Origin: Haloarcula sp. DT43
GTDB lineage: Archaea > Halobacteriota > Halobacteria > Halobacteriales > Haloarculaceae
Direction of reading: 5' to 3'
DNA: 64,000 bases
NCBI RefSeq assembly: GCF_037078405.1
Contig: NZ_JAYMGZ010000001.1
Coordinates: forward strand, 930,001-994,000
Every line of letters begins with the position of its first letter. The first letter of the stretch is position 1. A model generated the notes under the pieces. It did no database searches, was not told the origin of the DNA, and saw only the letters and a list, made by a program, of their open reading frames with translations. A program made the position numbers and the translations under genes. Shown here one piece after another: positions 48,831-57,974 of this stretch.

Positions 48831-50335
48831 CGCTCGGACCCCCCGTCGGCCACCGGGTCGTCGAGCGCCCGGACCTCCCGACCGAGGTCGTCGAGGTCGG
48901 CGTCGGCCCCGCCCAGTAGCGTCGCCACGGCGGTGAGTGCGGCCGAGACCAGCGTCGCGCCGGCGAAGGCGGTCAGGAACGACGGCGCTGGGAGGACGCT
49001 GCCGACGACCGGGACTGTTGTGACCAGGCCACGCAGCGACGGGAAGTACGCGAAGCCGACGACCAGGCCGGCGACCCCCGAGACCATCGCGCCCGGGCCG
49101 GTGAGCCGCTCGGTGTAGAGACCGGCGAGGAACGGGACGAAGACAGCGGCGGCCAGCAGGTCGGCAGTCAGGAACAACTGGAGGACGCTGTACCCCTGTG
49201 CGCCGATGGCCATCGCGGCGAGGGCGACGCCGACTGTCAGCCCGCGCCCGCCCAGCCAGAGGGTCCGCTGGTCGGGGTCGTCGAGCAGTCGGGCGAGGTC
49301 GGCGGTGACGACGCTGGCGATGGCGTTGAACATCGTGTCGGCGGAGCTCATCACCAGCAACACGGCGAGGACGACGACGGCGAGGGTCACCCACGCGGGG
49401 AACGCCTTCGCGACCACGAGGAAGAAGGCGATGCTCGCGGAGCCCGATTCGGTGAGGCCGAGCCCCGCCGCGGCGATGCCGAACAGCCCGGAGAGCAGGA
49501 GCATCGGGACGACCACGACGGCGGCGATGCCCAGCCCGCGCCGCAAGGTGCGTTCGCCGTCGGCGGCGTACACCCGCTGCCAGACGCCCTGGTTCAGCAT
49601 GTTCGCACCGAGGAGGGCGAACGCGACGTACAGGCCGAACTCCAGTCCGGGACCGAACCCGGGGTCGAGCAGCGTCGGGTCGGCCGACACCACCGTCGCG
49701 TGGAGCCCGCTCGTCCCGCCCAGCGAGAGCAGCGCGCCGCCGAAGCCGACGGCCAGGAGCGGCAGGATGACCAGCGTCTGGACGGTGTCGGTGACGATGC
49801 TGGCGAGCAGGCCGCCGTAGGTCGTGTAGACGAGGACGAACCCCCCGACGAGCAGCGAGGTCTGCCAGAGCGGCACGTCCGCGACGAGCGCGAGCGCGCC
49901 GGCGATGCCGGTCATCTCCGCGGCGAGGAAGATGAACATGTAGAACACCGAGACGACCAGGACGAGCAGGTACATCCCGGTGCCAAAGCGGGCGTAGGCG
50001 AACTCGGTCAGCGAGTGGCCCGCGGGCATCACCTCGCGGATGCGAGCGCCGACCGGCACGAAGAGCGCGAGCGGAATCGCGCTGCCGATGGCGTAGCCCA
50101 GGACGGCGGGCAACCCGCCGAAAGCGGCCCCGGCCTCGGCTGGGCTCAGCAGAATCCAGACGCCCATCATCGACGCGATGACCGTCGCGGCGAGGGTCCC
50201 GCTGCCGGCCGAGTCACGCGCCGAGATGTACGACTCCACCGAGTCGATGCGGCCGCGCGCGGCCAGGAGGCCGACGCCGGTGAACACGAGGACTGTGGCC
50301 GCGGTCAGGCCGAGCGCCACGGTCGAGGAGACCAT
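48827..50335 (-). CDS. sodium:solute symporter (SSS family), probable thiamine-precursor transporter
   Basis: A 502-residue SSS-family transporter with about 13 transmembrane helices. Typical blocks are SVESYISARDSAGSGTLAATVIASMMGVWILLSP at helix 1, AYARFGTGMYLLVLVVSVFYMF, VYTTYGGLLASIVTDTVQ (Na+-site region) and LLVMSSADTMFNAIASVVTADL. The start ATG immediately follows the tenA stop with no gap (TAGATG). The operon (two TenA proteins, divergent ThiR) suggests that it imports a pyrimidine or thiamine degradation product for salvage; substrate is inference. Confidence 0.88.
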   Translation of the reverse strand: MVSSTVALGLTAATVLVFTGVGLLAARGRIDSVESYISARDSAGSGTLAATVIASMMGVWILLSPAEAGAAFGGLPAVLGYAIGSAIPLALFVPVGARIREVMPAGHSLTEFAYARFGTGMYLLVLVVSVFYMFIFLAAEMTGIAGALALVADVPLWQTSLLVGGFVLVYTTYGGLLASIVTDTVQTLVILPLLAVGFGGALLSLGGTSGLHATVVSADPTLLDPGFGPGLEFGLYVAFALLGANMLNQGVWQRVYAADGERTLRRGLGIAAVVVVPMLLLSGLFGIAAAGLGLTESGSASIAFFLVVAKAFPAWVTLAVVVLAVLLVMSSADTMFNAIASVVTADLARLLDDPDQRTLWLGGRGLTVGVALAAMAIGAQGYSVLQLFLTADLLAAAVFVPFLAGLYTERLTGPGAMVSGVAGLVVGFAYFPSLRGLVTTVPVVGSVLPAPSFLTAFAGATLVSAALTAVATLLGGADADLDDLGREVRALDDPVADGGSER

Positions 50336-51082
50336 CTACGGGCTCACCTCGCTGTCGGCCGCGTCGTAGGCCGTCTCGAAGAACTGCCGTTCGAGCGCGA
50401 CCGTGCGCTCGAACAGCGACGCGACGCGGGCCGCCCGCCGCGGCGAGAGCGTCGGGCCGACGGCGTCGAGTTCGCCCCGGAGCCAGTCGACGAACGCGAC
50501 GAACGGCTCGACCGCGTGGAGGTCCACCCACTCGGCGAAGTAGAAGGGCAGCCCCGTCCCGGCGCTGGGCGGGCCGCCCGGGTCGCCGTGCGCCGCGGCG
50601 GCCGCCGTCGCCCACGACTCGTATATCCACTCGGCGGGGACGAGCACGGCCAGCGTCTCCGCGTAGCCGCCCTCCCGCGCGGCCCGGCCCAGCAGGTCGA
50701 CGAACGCCGCCGTCGTCGGCGTCGGCTCGGGGTCCTGCCAGTCCGGTTCGTCGACCCCCAGCGCCGCGAAGGAGCGCTCGAAGTAGTCGTCTTCCTCGTC
50801 GGTCACGGTATCGAGGAACTCGACGAGGCGGCGCTTGGCCGCCATGTCCGGAGCCTGTCCGACCGCGTGGCCGAACGTCCCGACGAGTTCGCCGACGAAG
50901 GCGTAGTCCTGCACCAGGTAGTGTGCGAACGCGCCCTCGTCGAGCGTGCCGGCCCCGAGTTCTTCGACGAATCGGTGCCCGACGGCGGCGTCCCAGTCGG
51001 GCTGATTCCGCTCGCGGAGCCAATCGGTGAACTGGGGGTCCGTGACGCGGTCGGCGTAGGCCGCGTACGCCTCGGTCGTCAT
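50336..51082 (-). CDS. TenA-family protein, TenA_E type
   Basis: A 248-residue TenA/PQQC-fold all-helical protein. The segment AVLVPAEWIYESWATAA takes the place of the catalytic-Cys block of TenA_C, with Ala-Glu instead of Cys, the hallmark of TenA_E enzymes that act on thiamine-derived pyrimidines. Other blocks: FAHYLVQDYAFVGELVGTFGHA and FYFAEWVDLHAVEPF, FERTVALERQFFETAY. The start overlaps the stop of the upstream tenA by 4 bp. It is probably involved in hydrolysing aminopyrimidines to HMP for thiamine salvage. Confidence 0.9.
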   Translation of the reverse strand: MTTEAYAAYADRVTDPQFTDWLRERNQPDWDAAVGHRFVEELGAGTLDEGAFAHYLVQDYAFVGELVGTFGHAVGQAPDMAAKRRLVEFLDTVTDEEDDYFERSFAALGVDEPDWQDPEPTPTTAAFVDLLGRAAREGGYAETLAVLVPAEWIYESWATAAAAAHGDPGGPPSAGTGLPFYFAEWVDLHAVEPFVAFVDWLRGELDAVGPTLSPRRAARVASLFERTVALERQFFETAYDAADSEVSP

Positions 51083-51738
51083 AGCGCCCACCCCTCCCGC
51101 GTGTAGGCCATCTCCCAGAACCGGTGTTCGAGCTTCGCGCTCGTCAGGAACGCCGCCTCCATGGCGTCGTGCTGGCCGGGATAGCGCTCGCCACAGCGGT
51201 CGACGTAGGCCCGACACCACTCGGTCGCCTCGCGGAACTCCGCGCCGGTGTACTGCTCGATGAACGGCGTGTAGCGGTGCTCCTCCTCGGCCAGGTCGGC
51301 CATGTGGGCGGCCACGTCGAGGTAGCCCTGCATGCAGGGGTACAGCGCCGCGGCGATTTCGGCCTCGTGGCCCTCGTAGGCCGTCCGGACGAGGAAGTTC
51401 GTGTACGCCAGACAGGTCGGGGCCTTCTCGGTCGACTCCAGGTCGGCCTCGGAGACGCCGTAGTCGGCCGCGAACTCCCGGTGGAGGTCCATCTCGGTGT
51501 CGAGCACTTGGTGGGCGACGCCGAGCAGGTGCGCCATCGTCGACTCGTCGCGCGCCGTCGCCCCCGCGAGCGCGAACAGTCGCGCGTAGTCCTGCAGGTA
51601 CCGGTAGTCCTGTTTCACCCAGTGCTCGAACGCCGACTCGTCGAGCGTCCCGTGGGCCAGTTCGGTGACGAACGGGTGCGCCTTCTGTGCCGCCCAGATG
51701 CTTTCGCCGATGTCGAGCAGGTGGTCGCTGAACGCCAT
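51079..51738 (-). CDS. tenA: thiaminase II/TenA, TenA_C type
   Basis: A 219-residue TenA with the catalytic Cys in AAALYPCMQGYLDVAAHM, followed by the Glu motif KLEHRFWEMAY near the C-terminus; HWVKQDYRYLQDYARLFALA is the family's N-terminal signature. It hydrolyses aminomethyl-pyrimidine breakdown products to HMP. It is the first gene of a four-gene operon with a TATA-like GATATAATAC at 51765-51774 (minus) and is divergent from the thiR paralogue. The presence of both Cys- and Glu-type TenA in one operon is notable. Confidence 0.92.
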   Translation of the reverse strand: MAFSDHLLDIGESIWAAQKAHPFVTELAHGTLDESAFEHWVKQDYRYLQDYARLFALAGATARDESTMAHLLGVAHQVLDTEMDLHREFAADYGVSEADLESTEKAPTCLAYTNFLVRTAYEGHEAEIAAALYPCMQGYLDVAAHMADLAEEEHRYTPFIEQYTGAEFREATEWCRAYVDRCGERYPGQHDAMEAAFLTSAKLEHRFWEMAYTREGWAL

Positions 51739-51764
51739 TGGTAGTCGACGCGACGCGGCCCTGC

Positions 51765-51796
51765 GTATTATATCCTGCTAATACAACTTGGTTGTA
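51765..51796. promoter_or_regulatory. tenA promoter and TACAAC/GTTGTA dyad between tenA and thiR
   Basis: On the minus strand a TATA-like GATATAATAC (51765-51774) precedes tenA by about 32 bp. Directly upstream of it lies the dyad TACAAC-ttg-GTTGTA (51782-51796). Its half-site TACMAC is shared with the thi4 dyad TACCAC/GTGGTA, although the spacing differs. Confidence 0.5.
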
Positions 51797-51895
51797 CAGC
51801 GCGCGGCGGGGGGTGCCCGACGGCCGGCCCGGCTGTGGGCGACCTTCGTTGCACAGTCCCAACTGCTAAGCGAACCACGACCCTCACTCCCGGCA

Positions 51896-52816
51896 ATGAC
51901 ACTGCAGTTGCCGAGCGAAATCGTGGTCGAGCGGTTCCTCCCGACCGCCCGGGCGATGCTCGCGACGGAGCTCGACGAGAAGGGGTGGACCCAGCAGGAC
52001 ATCGCCGACCAGCTCGGGGTGACACAGGCCGCGGTGAGCAAGTACGCCAGCGGCTCGGTCACCGTCGAGGAGCGGTTCCGGGAGGACGCCCGGATGCGAC
52101 AGACCATCGAGCGCATCGCCGACGGCCTGGCCGCGGGCGAGATGGACGAGTACGCGGTGCTCGGCGAACTGCTCGCGCTGGTCCGGGAGTTCGAGGACCG
52201 CGGCCCCATCTGTGCGGTCCACGAGGAGGAGATGCCGGCGCTACGGGGGCTGGGCTGTGACCTCTGCGTTCGCGGGACCGACACCGCGGTGCTGGAGGAG
52301 CGGGCTGTCCTGTCGTCGGTCCGGCGGGCGACCCGCCTGCTGGCGGACAGCGCCGTCGTCGACGCCATCCCGAACGTGGGGATGAACGTCGGCATGGCCC
52401 TGCCGGACGCCGAGGACGCCCTCGACGTGGCGGCGGTCCCCGGACGGATTCACGACCTCCGGGGGCGGGTCAACGTCCCGTCGAACCCGGAGTTCGGGGC
52501 GTCGGAACACGTCGCCCGGACGATTCTGGCCGCGTCTGCGGTCGACCCCACGCGCCGGGCGGCGCTCAATCTCGTGACCGACGAGGCGGTCCTCGATGCG
52601 GCCCGCGAACGGGGCGTCGAGCCGCTGGAGTTCGACGCCGGCTACGAGGACCGGGCCGACCGCCTCGAAGCGGCGTTCCGGGAGCGGAGCGCGGTCCCCC
52701 GGGTCATCTACCACACCGGCGCGTTCGGTATCGAACCGATAACCTACGTCTTCGGCGAGACGGCGGACGAGGCCGCCGAGTTCGCGGTCGACCTCCTCGA
52801 CGCGGCCGGCGCGTAG
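51896..52816 (+). CDS. HTH-ThiN regulator (ThiR), paralogue 2
   Basis: A 306-residue protein starting MTLQLPSEIVVERFLPTARAM. The HTH is at about residues 18-58 (LATELDEKGWTQQDIADQLG, TQAAVSKYASG). A small Cys segment (RGLGCDLC) sits in the linker near residue 120. The C-terminal ThiN domain spans about 140-306 (IPNVGMNVGMALPDAEDALDVAAVPGRIHD, GASEHVARTILAAS, IYHTGAFGIEPITYVFG). It is divergently transcribed from the tenA operon, as expected for its local regulator. The ATG at 51896 is leaderless relative to a TATA-like GCTAAG at about 51865-51870. Confidence 0.9.
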   Translation: MTLQLPSEIVVERFLPTARAMLATELDEKGWTQQDIADQLGVTQAAVSKYASGSVTVEERFREDARMRQTIERIADGLAAGEMDEYAVLGELLALVREFEDRGPICAVHEEEMPALRGLGCDLCVRGTDTAVLEERAVLSSVRRATRLLADSAVVDAIPNVGMNVGMALPDAEDALDVAAVPGRIHDLRGRVNVPSNPEFGASEHVARTILAASAVDPTRRAALNLVTDEAVLDAARERGVEPLEFDAGYEDRADRLEAAFRERSAVPRVIYHTGAFGIEPITYVFGETADEAAEFAVDLLDAAGA

Positions 52817-52823
52817 TCCGCCG

Positions 52824-53795
52824 TCAGAACCAGCCGGTCTCGGGGTCGACGGGGTTTTCGGGCTCCTCGCCCCGCAGGGCCCGGACGACGTCCTCGACGA
52901 CGGTCTCTGTCACCTCGACCCGGGACTCCTCGGAGTACCACGCGACGTGGGGGCTGCAGACGACGCTGTCGAGGTCGTGCAGCGACGACTCCCCCGGAGG
53001 CTCGGCCTCGCGTACGTCCAGTCCGGCCCCGCCGAGGTCCCCGCTGACGAGCGCGTCGTACAGCGCCGCCTCGTCGACCAGCCCGCCCCGAGCCGTGTTC
53101 ACGAGCAACGCGTCGTCGGCCATGCGGTCGAGGGCGTCCGCGTCGACCAGCCCCCGCGTCTCGTCGGTCAGCGGCGCGTGCAGCGAGACGACGTCGGACT
53201 CGGCCAGCAGCGTCTCCAACGTGACCGATTCGACGCCGAGGTCGCCCATCCGATACTCGGGGACGTACGGGTCGTAGGCGATTACGTCCACGTCGAAACC
53301 CCGGAGCTTCGCGGCGAACCGCCTCGCCAGTTTGCCGAAGGCGACGAGGCCGACGGTGCTGCCGGCGATGCGATGCATCGGCTGGCCGACTGACCACTCC
53401 CACTCGCCGCTTTTCACCGACCGGTCGAACGTCGGTATCTTCCGCAGGCAGGCGAGCGTGAGCGCGAACGCGTGGGTCGATACCTCCTCGACGGAGTACG
53501 CGGGGACGTTGACGACCGTCACGCCGGCGTCGACCGCCGCCCGCACGTCGATGTTGTCCACGCCGATGCCGGCCCGACCCACCACTTTGAGCGAGTCGGC
53601 GGCGTCGACGACCTCGGCCGTGACCTGCGTGCCGGCGTCGACGACCAGCGCGTCCGCGCCGTCGACCGCGCGTGCGACGGCCGCCGGCTCCTTGGCCCCC
53701 GTCGTCTCGACGGTCGCGTCGACCGCGTCCAGTACCGCCGTCCGCGTCTCCTCGTCCATCACCTTGGTGTCGGAGACGATGACTCGATACGACAT
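52824..53795 (-). CDS. D-isomer-specific 2-hydroxyacid dehydrogenase (C-terminal-binding-protein-like)
   Basis: A 323-residue NAD-dependent dehydrogenase. Substrate-domain block VVGRAGIGVDNIDV, nucleotide-binding segment STVGLVAFGKLARRFAAKL followed by YDPYV (Asp selecting NAD), catalytic Arg in VNTARGGLVDE, Glu in DVREAEPP and His in VCSPHVAWYSEES. The Gly-rich loop reads GLVAFG rather than G-x-G-x-x-G, a feature of the CtBP-like subgroup. The substrate is unknown. It is convergent with thiR, the stops 7 bp apart. Confidence 0.9.
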   Translation of the reverse strand: MSYRVIVSDTKVMDEETRTAVLDAVDATVETTGAKEPAAVARAVDGADALVVDAGTQVTAEVVDAADSLKVVGRAGIGVDNIDVRAAVDAGVTVVNVPAYSVEEVSTHAFALTLACLRKIPTFDRSVKSGEWEWSVGQPMHRIAGSTVGLVAFGKLARRFAAKLRGFDVDVIAYDPYVPEYRMGDLGVESVTLETLLAESDVVSLHAPLTDETRGLVDADALDRMADDALLVNTARGGLVDEAALYDALVSGDLGGAGLDVREAEPPGESSLHDLDSVVCSPHVAWYSEESRVEVTETVVEDVVRALRGEEPENPVDPETGWF

Positions 53796-53963
53796 ACCAT
53801 GGCTTGCCGCGGCCCCGAAATAAAGTCACCCGTCGGGTCTGGGGGGGCTGTCACACCTCGCTGCCCTCGGCAGTCAACCGTCCGCACTGACCTGTGCCAC
53901 GAGGTCTCTGGCCGATTGCCCCTTCTTCGACCGTTAAGTTGCTGGCGGAACTGCGCTCCGACA

Positions 53964-55313
53964 ATGGCACCCGAGACGGGGGCCGAGGAGGACGTGGACC
54001 TGCTCGACTCCTTCCGGCAGTTCTTCGCGCTGGAGCGGGACGTGCTTGTGTTGTCGCTGTCCATGCTCGCGTTCAGCCTCGCGTTCCAGATGACGAGCCG
54101 GTACGTCCCCGAGTACATGCGGCTCTTGGGGGCCAGCGCGGGCGTCATCGGCCTGTACGGCAGCGTCGGGAACCTCATCAGCGCGGTGTACCCCTACCCC
54201 GGCGGGGCGGTGTCCGACCGCGTCGGCTCGCGGCTGGCGCTGACCGCCTTCGCGACGCTTGCGACGGCCGGCTTCGGCGTCTGGTACCTCGCCTCCGTCG
54301 TCGGCGACATCGCGCTCGGGACGGTGACGCTGCCGGCCTGGACGCTCGTGTTCGTCGGCCTCTTTCTGGCACAGGCTTGGAAGTCCTTCGGGCTGGGTGC
54401 GACCTTCGCCATCGTCAAACAGAGCGTCCCGCCCGAGCGGCTGGCGATGGGGTTTGCCAGCACGGAGGTGTTCCGCCGCATCGGCTTCCTGCTCGGGCCG
54501 CTGGCCGCCGCGGCGCTGCTCGCCACGACCGCGACGTTCGTCGGGGGCTTCCAGCGCGTGCTGGCGGTCGCGCTGGCCTGTGGCCTCGTCGCCACCGTCG
54601 CCCAGCACGTCCTCTACGACGCCAGCGAGGACACGCTCGGGAAGTCCTTCGAGGGCATCGACCAGATACGCGCCGACCTGCGGACGATGCCGGCGACGCT
54701 CCGCCCGCTCCTGGTCGCGGACACGTTCGTCCGCTTCGCCAACGGGATGGTGTACGTCTTCTTCGTCATCGTCGTCACGGAGTTCCTCTCGGTCGGGTTC
54801 ACCGGCTTCGGCGTCCAGTTGCGCCCCGACGCCTTCTTCGGCGTCCTGCTCGGCGTCGAGATGGTCGTCGCCATCCTCTCGATGGCCCCCGTGGCGAAAC
54901 TCTCCGAGTGGGCCGGCCTCAAGCCCGCCGTCGCACTGGGCTTTCTCGTCTACGCCGTGTTCCCGCTCTTGCTCGTCTTCGCGCCGGGCGACCAGTGGGT
55001 CCTGGTGCTCCTGTTCGCGTTCTCGGGACTGCGGTTTGCCGGCCTGCCCGCCCACAAGGCGCTCATCGTCGGCCCCGCCGAACGGGACACCGGCGGTCGC
55101 GTCACCGGGACCTACTACCTGATTCGGAACACGCTGGTCATCCCGAGCGCCGCGCTCGGGGGCTGGCTGTACGGCAGCGAGTGGGTCGTCGCCGTCGGTG
55201 AGGCGACGCTACGGGCCGGCCCCGAACTCGCCTTCGGCGTCGCTACCGCCGTCGGGCTGGCCGGCGTCGCCTACTTCGTCGCCTTCGGTCGGGAGTTCGA
55301 GGCGTACAACTAG
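53964..55313 (+). CDS. MFS transporter
   Basis: A 449-residue major facilitator with about 12 helices. The cytoplasmic loop motif after helix 2 reads YPGGAVSDRVGSR (MFS A-motif), and the central loop EDTLGKSFEGIDQIRADLRTM separates two six-helix halves. The first 30 residues are acidic (MAPETGAEEDVDLLDS). The ATG at 53964 follows a TATA-like GTTAAGT by about 27 bp, so the longer upstream open frame is rejected. The substrate is unknown; no adjacent catabolic gene hints at one. Confidence 0.9.
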   Translation: MAPETGAEEDVDLLDSFRQFFALERDVLVLSLSMLAFSLAFQMTSRYVPEYMRLLGASAGVIGLYGSVGNLISAVYPYPGGAVSDRVGSRLALTAFATLATAGFGVWYLASVVGDIALGTVTLPAWTLVFVGLFLAQAWKSFGLGATFAIVKQSVPPERLAMGFASTEVFRRIGFLLGPLAAAALLATTATFVGGFQRVLAVALACGLVATVAQHVLYDASEDTLGKSFEGIDQIRADLRTMPATLRPLLVADTFVRFANGMVYVFFVIVVTEFLSVGFTGFGVQLRPDAFFGVLLGVEMVVAILSMAPVAKLSEWAGLKPAVALGFLVYAVFPLLLVFAPGDQWVLVLLFAFSGLRFAGLPAHKALIVGPAERDTGGRVTGTYYLIRNTLVIPSAALGGWLYGSEWVVAVGEATLRAGPELAFGVATAVGLAGVAYFVAFGREFEAYN

Positions 55314-55321
55314 GGCCGTGT

Positions 55322-55450
55322 CTACCACTCCTCGCGGGGCGGGAACTCCTCGCCACAGCGCGGACAGTACCGCATCGGTGCGCGGGACTCCTGGCCGTCC
55401 CTGTCGAACGTTATCTCCCGGCCACAGCTCTCACATGCTAGCTTTGGCAT
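55322..55450 (-). CDS. 42-residue zinc-ribbon protein
   Basis: A tiny protein with two CxxC knuckles, CESCGRE and CPRCGEEF, spaced about 22 residues, sufficient for one zinc ion: MPKLACESCGREITFDRD, then APMRYCPRCGEEF. Such CPxCG-type mini-proteins are common in haloarchaea and several act as regulators. The ATG is at 55450. It is convergent with the MFS gene, the stops 9 bp apart, and divergent from truD. Confidence 0.72.
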   Translation of the reverse strand: MPKLACESCGREITFDRDGQESRAPMRYCPRCGEEFPPREEW

Positions 55451-55596
55451 CGTGGTGTTCTCGGGTCGCCCGCACAGCCACGACCCGGTCACGGATACAG
55501 TGTGTGCCGTGATAACACTAGGTATCGGCCGCAGCGCGGGTCGACGCCGCGTCCGCAAGCGCCAGCCATAAGCGCCGAGCCACGAACAGTCGACCA

Positions 55597-56973
55597 ATGC
55601 AAGCGGCCCACCCCATCGAGCGAGCGGTCGGCATGGAGTACTACGTCAGCGACGCCGACGGGGTAGGCGGCCGTCTCCGCGCCTCCCCGGCCGACTTCCG
55701 GGTCCGGGAACTGGAGGCGTTCGATACCGAACCGGTCGACGCCGACACCGGCGCGTACCCGCATCTCGTCTTCCGGGCGGAGCTTCGCAACTGGGAGACC
55801 AACGACTTCGCCAGCGAGCTATCGGACCGACTGGGCATCTCCCGCGAGCGGGTGTCGTGGGCGGGGACGAAGGACAAGCGCGCGGTCACGACCCAGCTGT
55901 TCTCGGTGAAAGGCGTCGCGGCCGAGGACCTGCCGGAAATCGGCGGCACGGACATCGAGGTCGTCGGCCGCGCCGGCCGTCCCATCCTCTTTGGCGACCT
56001 GGCCGGCAACGCCTTCGAAATCGTCGTCCGGGAGACCGAGAACGCCGACGCCGCCGCGAGCGTCGTGGCGGACCTTCAGGCGTTCGCCACCGGGGACGAC
56101 CCGACCGCGGGCGAGGGCGGCGAAACCGCCCTCCCGGACGGTGAGACAACGGTCGGCGTGCCCAACTACTTCGGTCAGCAGCGGTTCGGGTCGCGCCGGC
56201 CGGTCACCCACGAGGTCGGGCTGGCTATCGCCCGCGGCGAGTGGGAGGACGCGGTCCTGGCCTACGTCGGGAACCCCCACGAGCGCGAACCGGAGTCGAC
56301 CCGAGAGGCGCGCGCGTACGTCGACGAAACCCGCGACTGGGCCGGCGCGCTGGACAGGCTCCCGGGGGCGCTGGGCTACGAACGCTCCATCTGTCACCGG
56401 CTGGTCGAGAACGGGGCAGCGGAGCCGGCGGACTTCCGCGACGCCTTGGAGGCCCTGCCGTCGAACCTCCAGTCGCTGTTCGTCAACGCCGCTCAGTCGT
56501 ACGTCTTCAACCGCATCCTCTCGGAGCGGCTGGAGCGGGGGCTCCCCTTCGACCGGCCGGTCGAGGGCGACGTGGTCTGTTTCCGGGACGGCGACGCCCC
56601 CGAGGACTTCCCGATTCCCGACGCCGACCGCACCCAGGAGGTCACGGCAAAGCGGCTCTCGACCGTCGAGCGCCACTGCGAGCGCGGGCGGGCCTTCGTC
56701 ACGGCGCCGCTGGTCGGGACCGACACCGAACTCGGCGGCGGCGAACCGGGCGACATCGCCCGCGGGGTCCTCGACGACCTCGGGCTCGAACGCGGCGACT
56801 TCGACCTCCCCGGCGCGTTCGACAGCGACGGGACGCGCCGCGCGATACTGCTCCGGACCGACCTCGGCGTCGACCGTGCCGGCGACGACCTGACGTTCTC
56901 CTTCTCGTTGCCGAAGGGGAGCTACGCGACGGTCCTCCTCCGGGAGTTCCGCAAGGGCGACCCGGACGCATAG
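55597..56973 (+). CDS. truD: tRNA pseudouridine(13) synthase TruD
   Basis: A 458-residue TruD-family pseudouridine synthase acting at tRNA U13 (and possibly other sites in archaea). The catalytic Asp is in [14 protein letters not shown] (about residue 88), with [22 protein letters not shown] and [20 protein letters not shown] also diagnostic. The TRUD insertion domain (about 170-340) and an acidic surface are typical. An internal ATG at residue 13 ([13 protein letters not shown]) is an alternative start. It is followed after 72 bp by the phosphoribosyltransferase. Confidence 0.95.
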   Translation: MQAAHPIERAVGMEYYVSDADGVGGRLRASPADFRVRELEAFDTEPVDADTGAYPHLVFRAELRNWETNDFASELSDRLGISRERVSWAGTKDKRAVTTQLFSVKGVAAEDLPEIGGTDIEVVGRAGRPILFGDLAGNAFEIVVRETENADAAASVVADLQAFATGDDPTAGEGGETALPDGETTVGVPNYFGQQRFGSRRPVTHEVGLAIARGEWEDAVLAYVGNPHEREPESTREARAYVDETRDWAGALDRLPGALGYERSICHRLVENGAAEPADFRDALEALPSNLQSLFVNAAQSYVFNRILSERLERGLPFDRPVEGDVVCFRDGDAPEDFPIPDADRTQEVTAKRLSTVERHCERGRAFVTAPLVGTDTELGGGEPGDIARGVLDDLGLERGDFDLPGAFDSDGTRRAILLRTDLGVDRAGDDLTFSFSLPKGSYATVLLREFRKGDPDA

Positions 56974-57045
56974 CAGGCCCTTCGGGCGCTCGGTAAATGA
57001 CGCGGAATATGCAACGGTTAAGTCCGGCCACACACGCCATCTCGT

Positions 57046-57741
57046 ATGGGCGAGCTACCGGACGAGTTCTCGTGTACCATCACCGACTGGGAGTACATCT
57101 ACAGCCTCTGTCGAGACGTGGCCGACGACGTGAAAGCCGCCGCGTTCGAGCCCGACGTGGTCGTCGCGCTGGCACGGGGCGGCTGGTTCGGCGGGCGCTG
57201 TCTCTGTGACTTCCTCGGGCTGGACGACTTAGCGAGCCTGAAAGTCGAGCACTACGTCGGGACCGCGGCGAAAGGCGAGGAGGCACAGATAAAGTACCCG
57301 CTGGCCGACGGTGCGGTCGAGGGCAAGGACGTGCTGGTCGTCGACGACATCGCCGACACCGGTCAGTCAATCGAGACGGCCGCCGAGTGCGTCCGCGACC
57401 GAAACCCCAGCAGCGTCCGAACGGCGACGCTCCAGTTGCTCCAGACGAGCGACCACGAACCGGAGTTCGTCGGCGAGCGCCTCGACGAGTGGACCTGGGT
57501 CGTCTACCCCTGGAACTTCGTCGAGGACATGGTCGAGCTCGTCGCGGGCGTGATGGCAAAGAGCGACCTGGAGACGCACACGGAAGCCGACATCCGCCGC
57601 CTGCTGCGGGAGTACCACGGCGTTGGCCGCACGGACCTGGAAATCGCCCAGCCGGACCGACTGGGCGAGGTCACCGCGGAGATGGAACGGCGCGGCGTCG
57701 CCGAAGCGGCCGGCGACGGCTGGCGACTCGCCGACGACTGA
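57046..57741 (+). CDS. phosphoribosyltransferase (PRTase fold, purine-type)
   Basis: A 231-residue type I PRTase. The PRPP-binding loop is KDVLVVDDIADTGQSIETA, preceded by VVVALARGGWFGGRCLCDFLG (PPi loop region). After the catalytic core (about residues 15-165) there is a C-terminal helical extension of 60 residues (ADIRRLLREYHGVGRTDLEI ... GDGWRLADD). It resembles archaeal hypoxanthine/xanthine PRTases, but the extension is not part of the minimal fold and could be a regulatory wing. The substrate is not certain. Confidence 0.88.
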   Translation: MGELPDEFSCTITDWEYIYSLCRDVADDVKAAAFEPDVVVALARGGWFGGRCLCDFLGLDDLASLKVEHYVGTAAKGEEAQIKYPLADGAVEGKDVLVVDDIADTGQSIETAAECVRDRNPSSVRTATLQLLQTSDHEPEFVGERLDEWTWVVYPWNFVEDMVELVAGVMAKSDLETHTEADIRRLLREYHGVGRTDLEIAQPDRLGEVTAEMERRGVAEAAGDGWRLADD

Positions 57742-57860
57742 GACGGGGCGGCGTCGCTCACTCCGGCGGCAGTCGCTGTAGAAACGGGCACGGCAGTCGC
57801 TCCACCCGGGGTCGACGGAACCGAACGGCTAGCGCCGTCCGTCGCTAGTCGGGCGCTCCA

Positions 57861-57974
57861 CTAGCGGCGGGCACGGCCGTCGTCGCGGACGTACTCTAAC
57901 GCGCTGACGAACTGCTCTTTGTCGACCCGGTCGCCGGACTCCTCGAGTCGTTCGCGGATTTTCGTCGGGGTCAT
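57861..57974 (-). CDS. 37-residue conserved-type mini-protein
   Basis: Starting at ATG 57974, this short gene encodes MTPTKIRERLEESGDRVDKE and then a helix with FVSALEYVRDDGRA. A TATA-like AGTTATACC on the minus strand about 58003-58011 puts the transcription start near 57980, so the upstream ATG at 57989 is less likely. It is convergent with the phosphoribosyltransferase. Function unknown; the helical KIRERLEE pattern could mediate protein contacts. Confidence 0.5.
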   Translation of the reverse strand: MTPTKIRERLEESGDRVDKEQFVSALEYVRDDGRARR

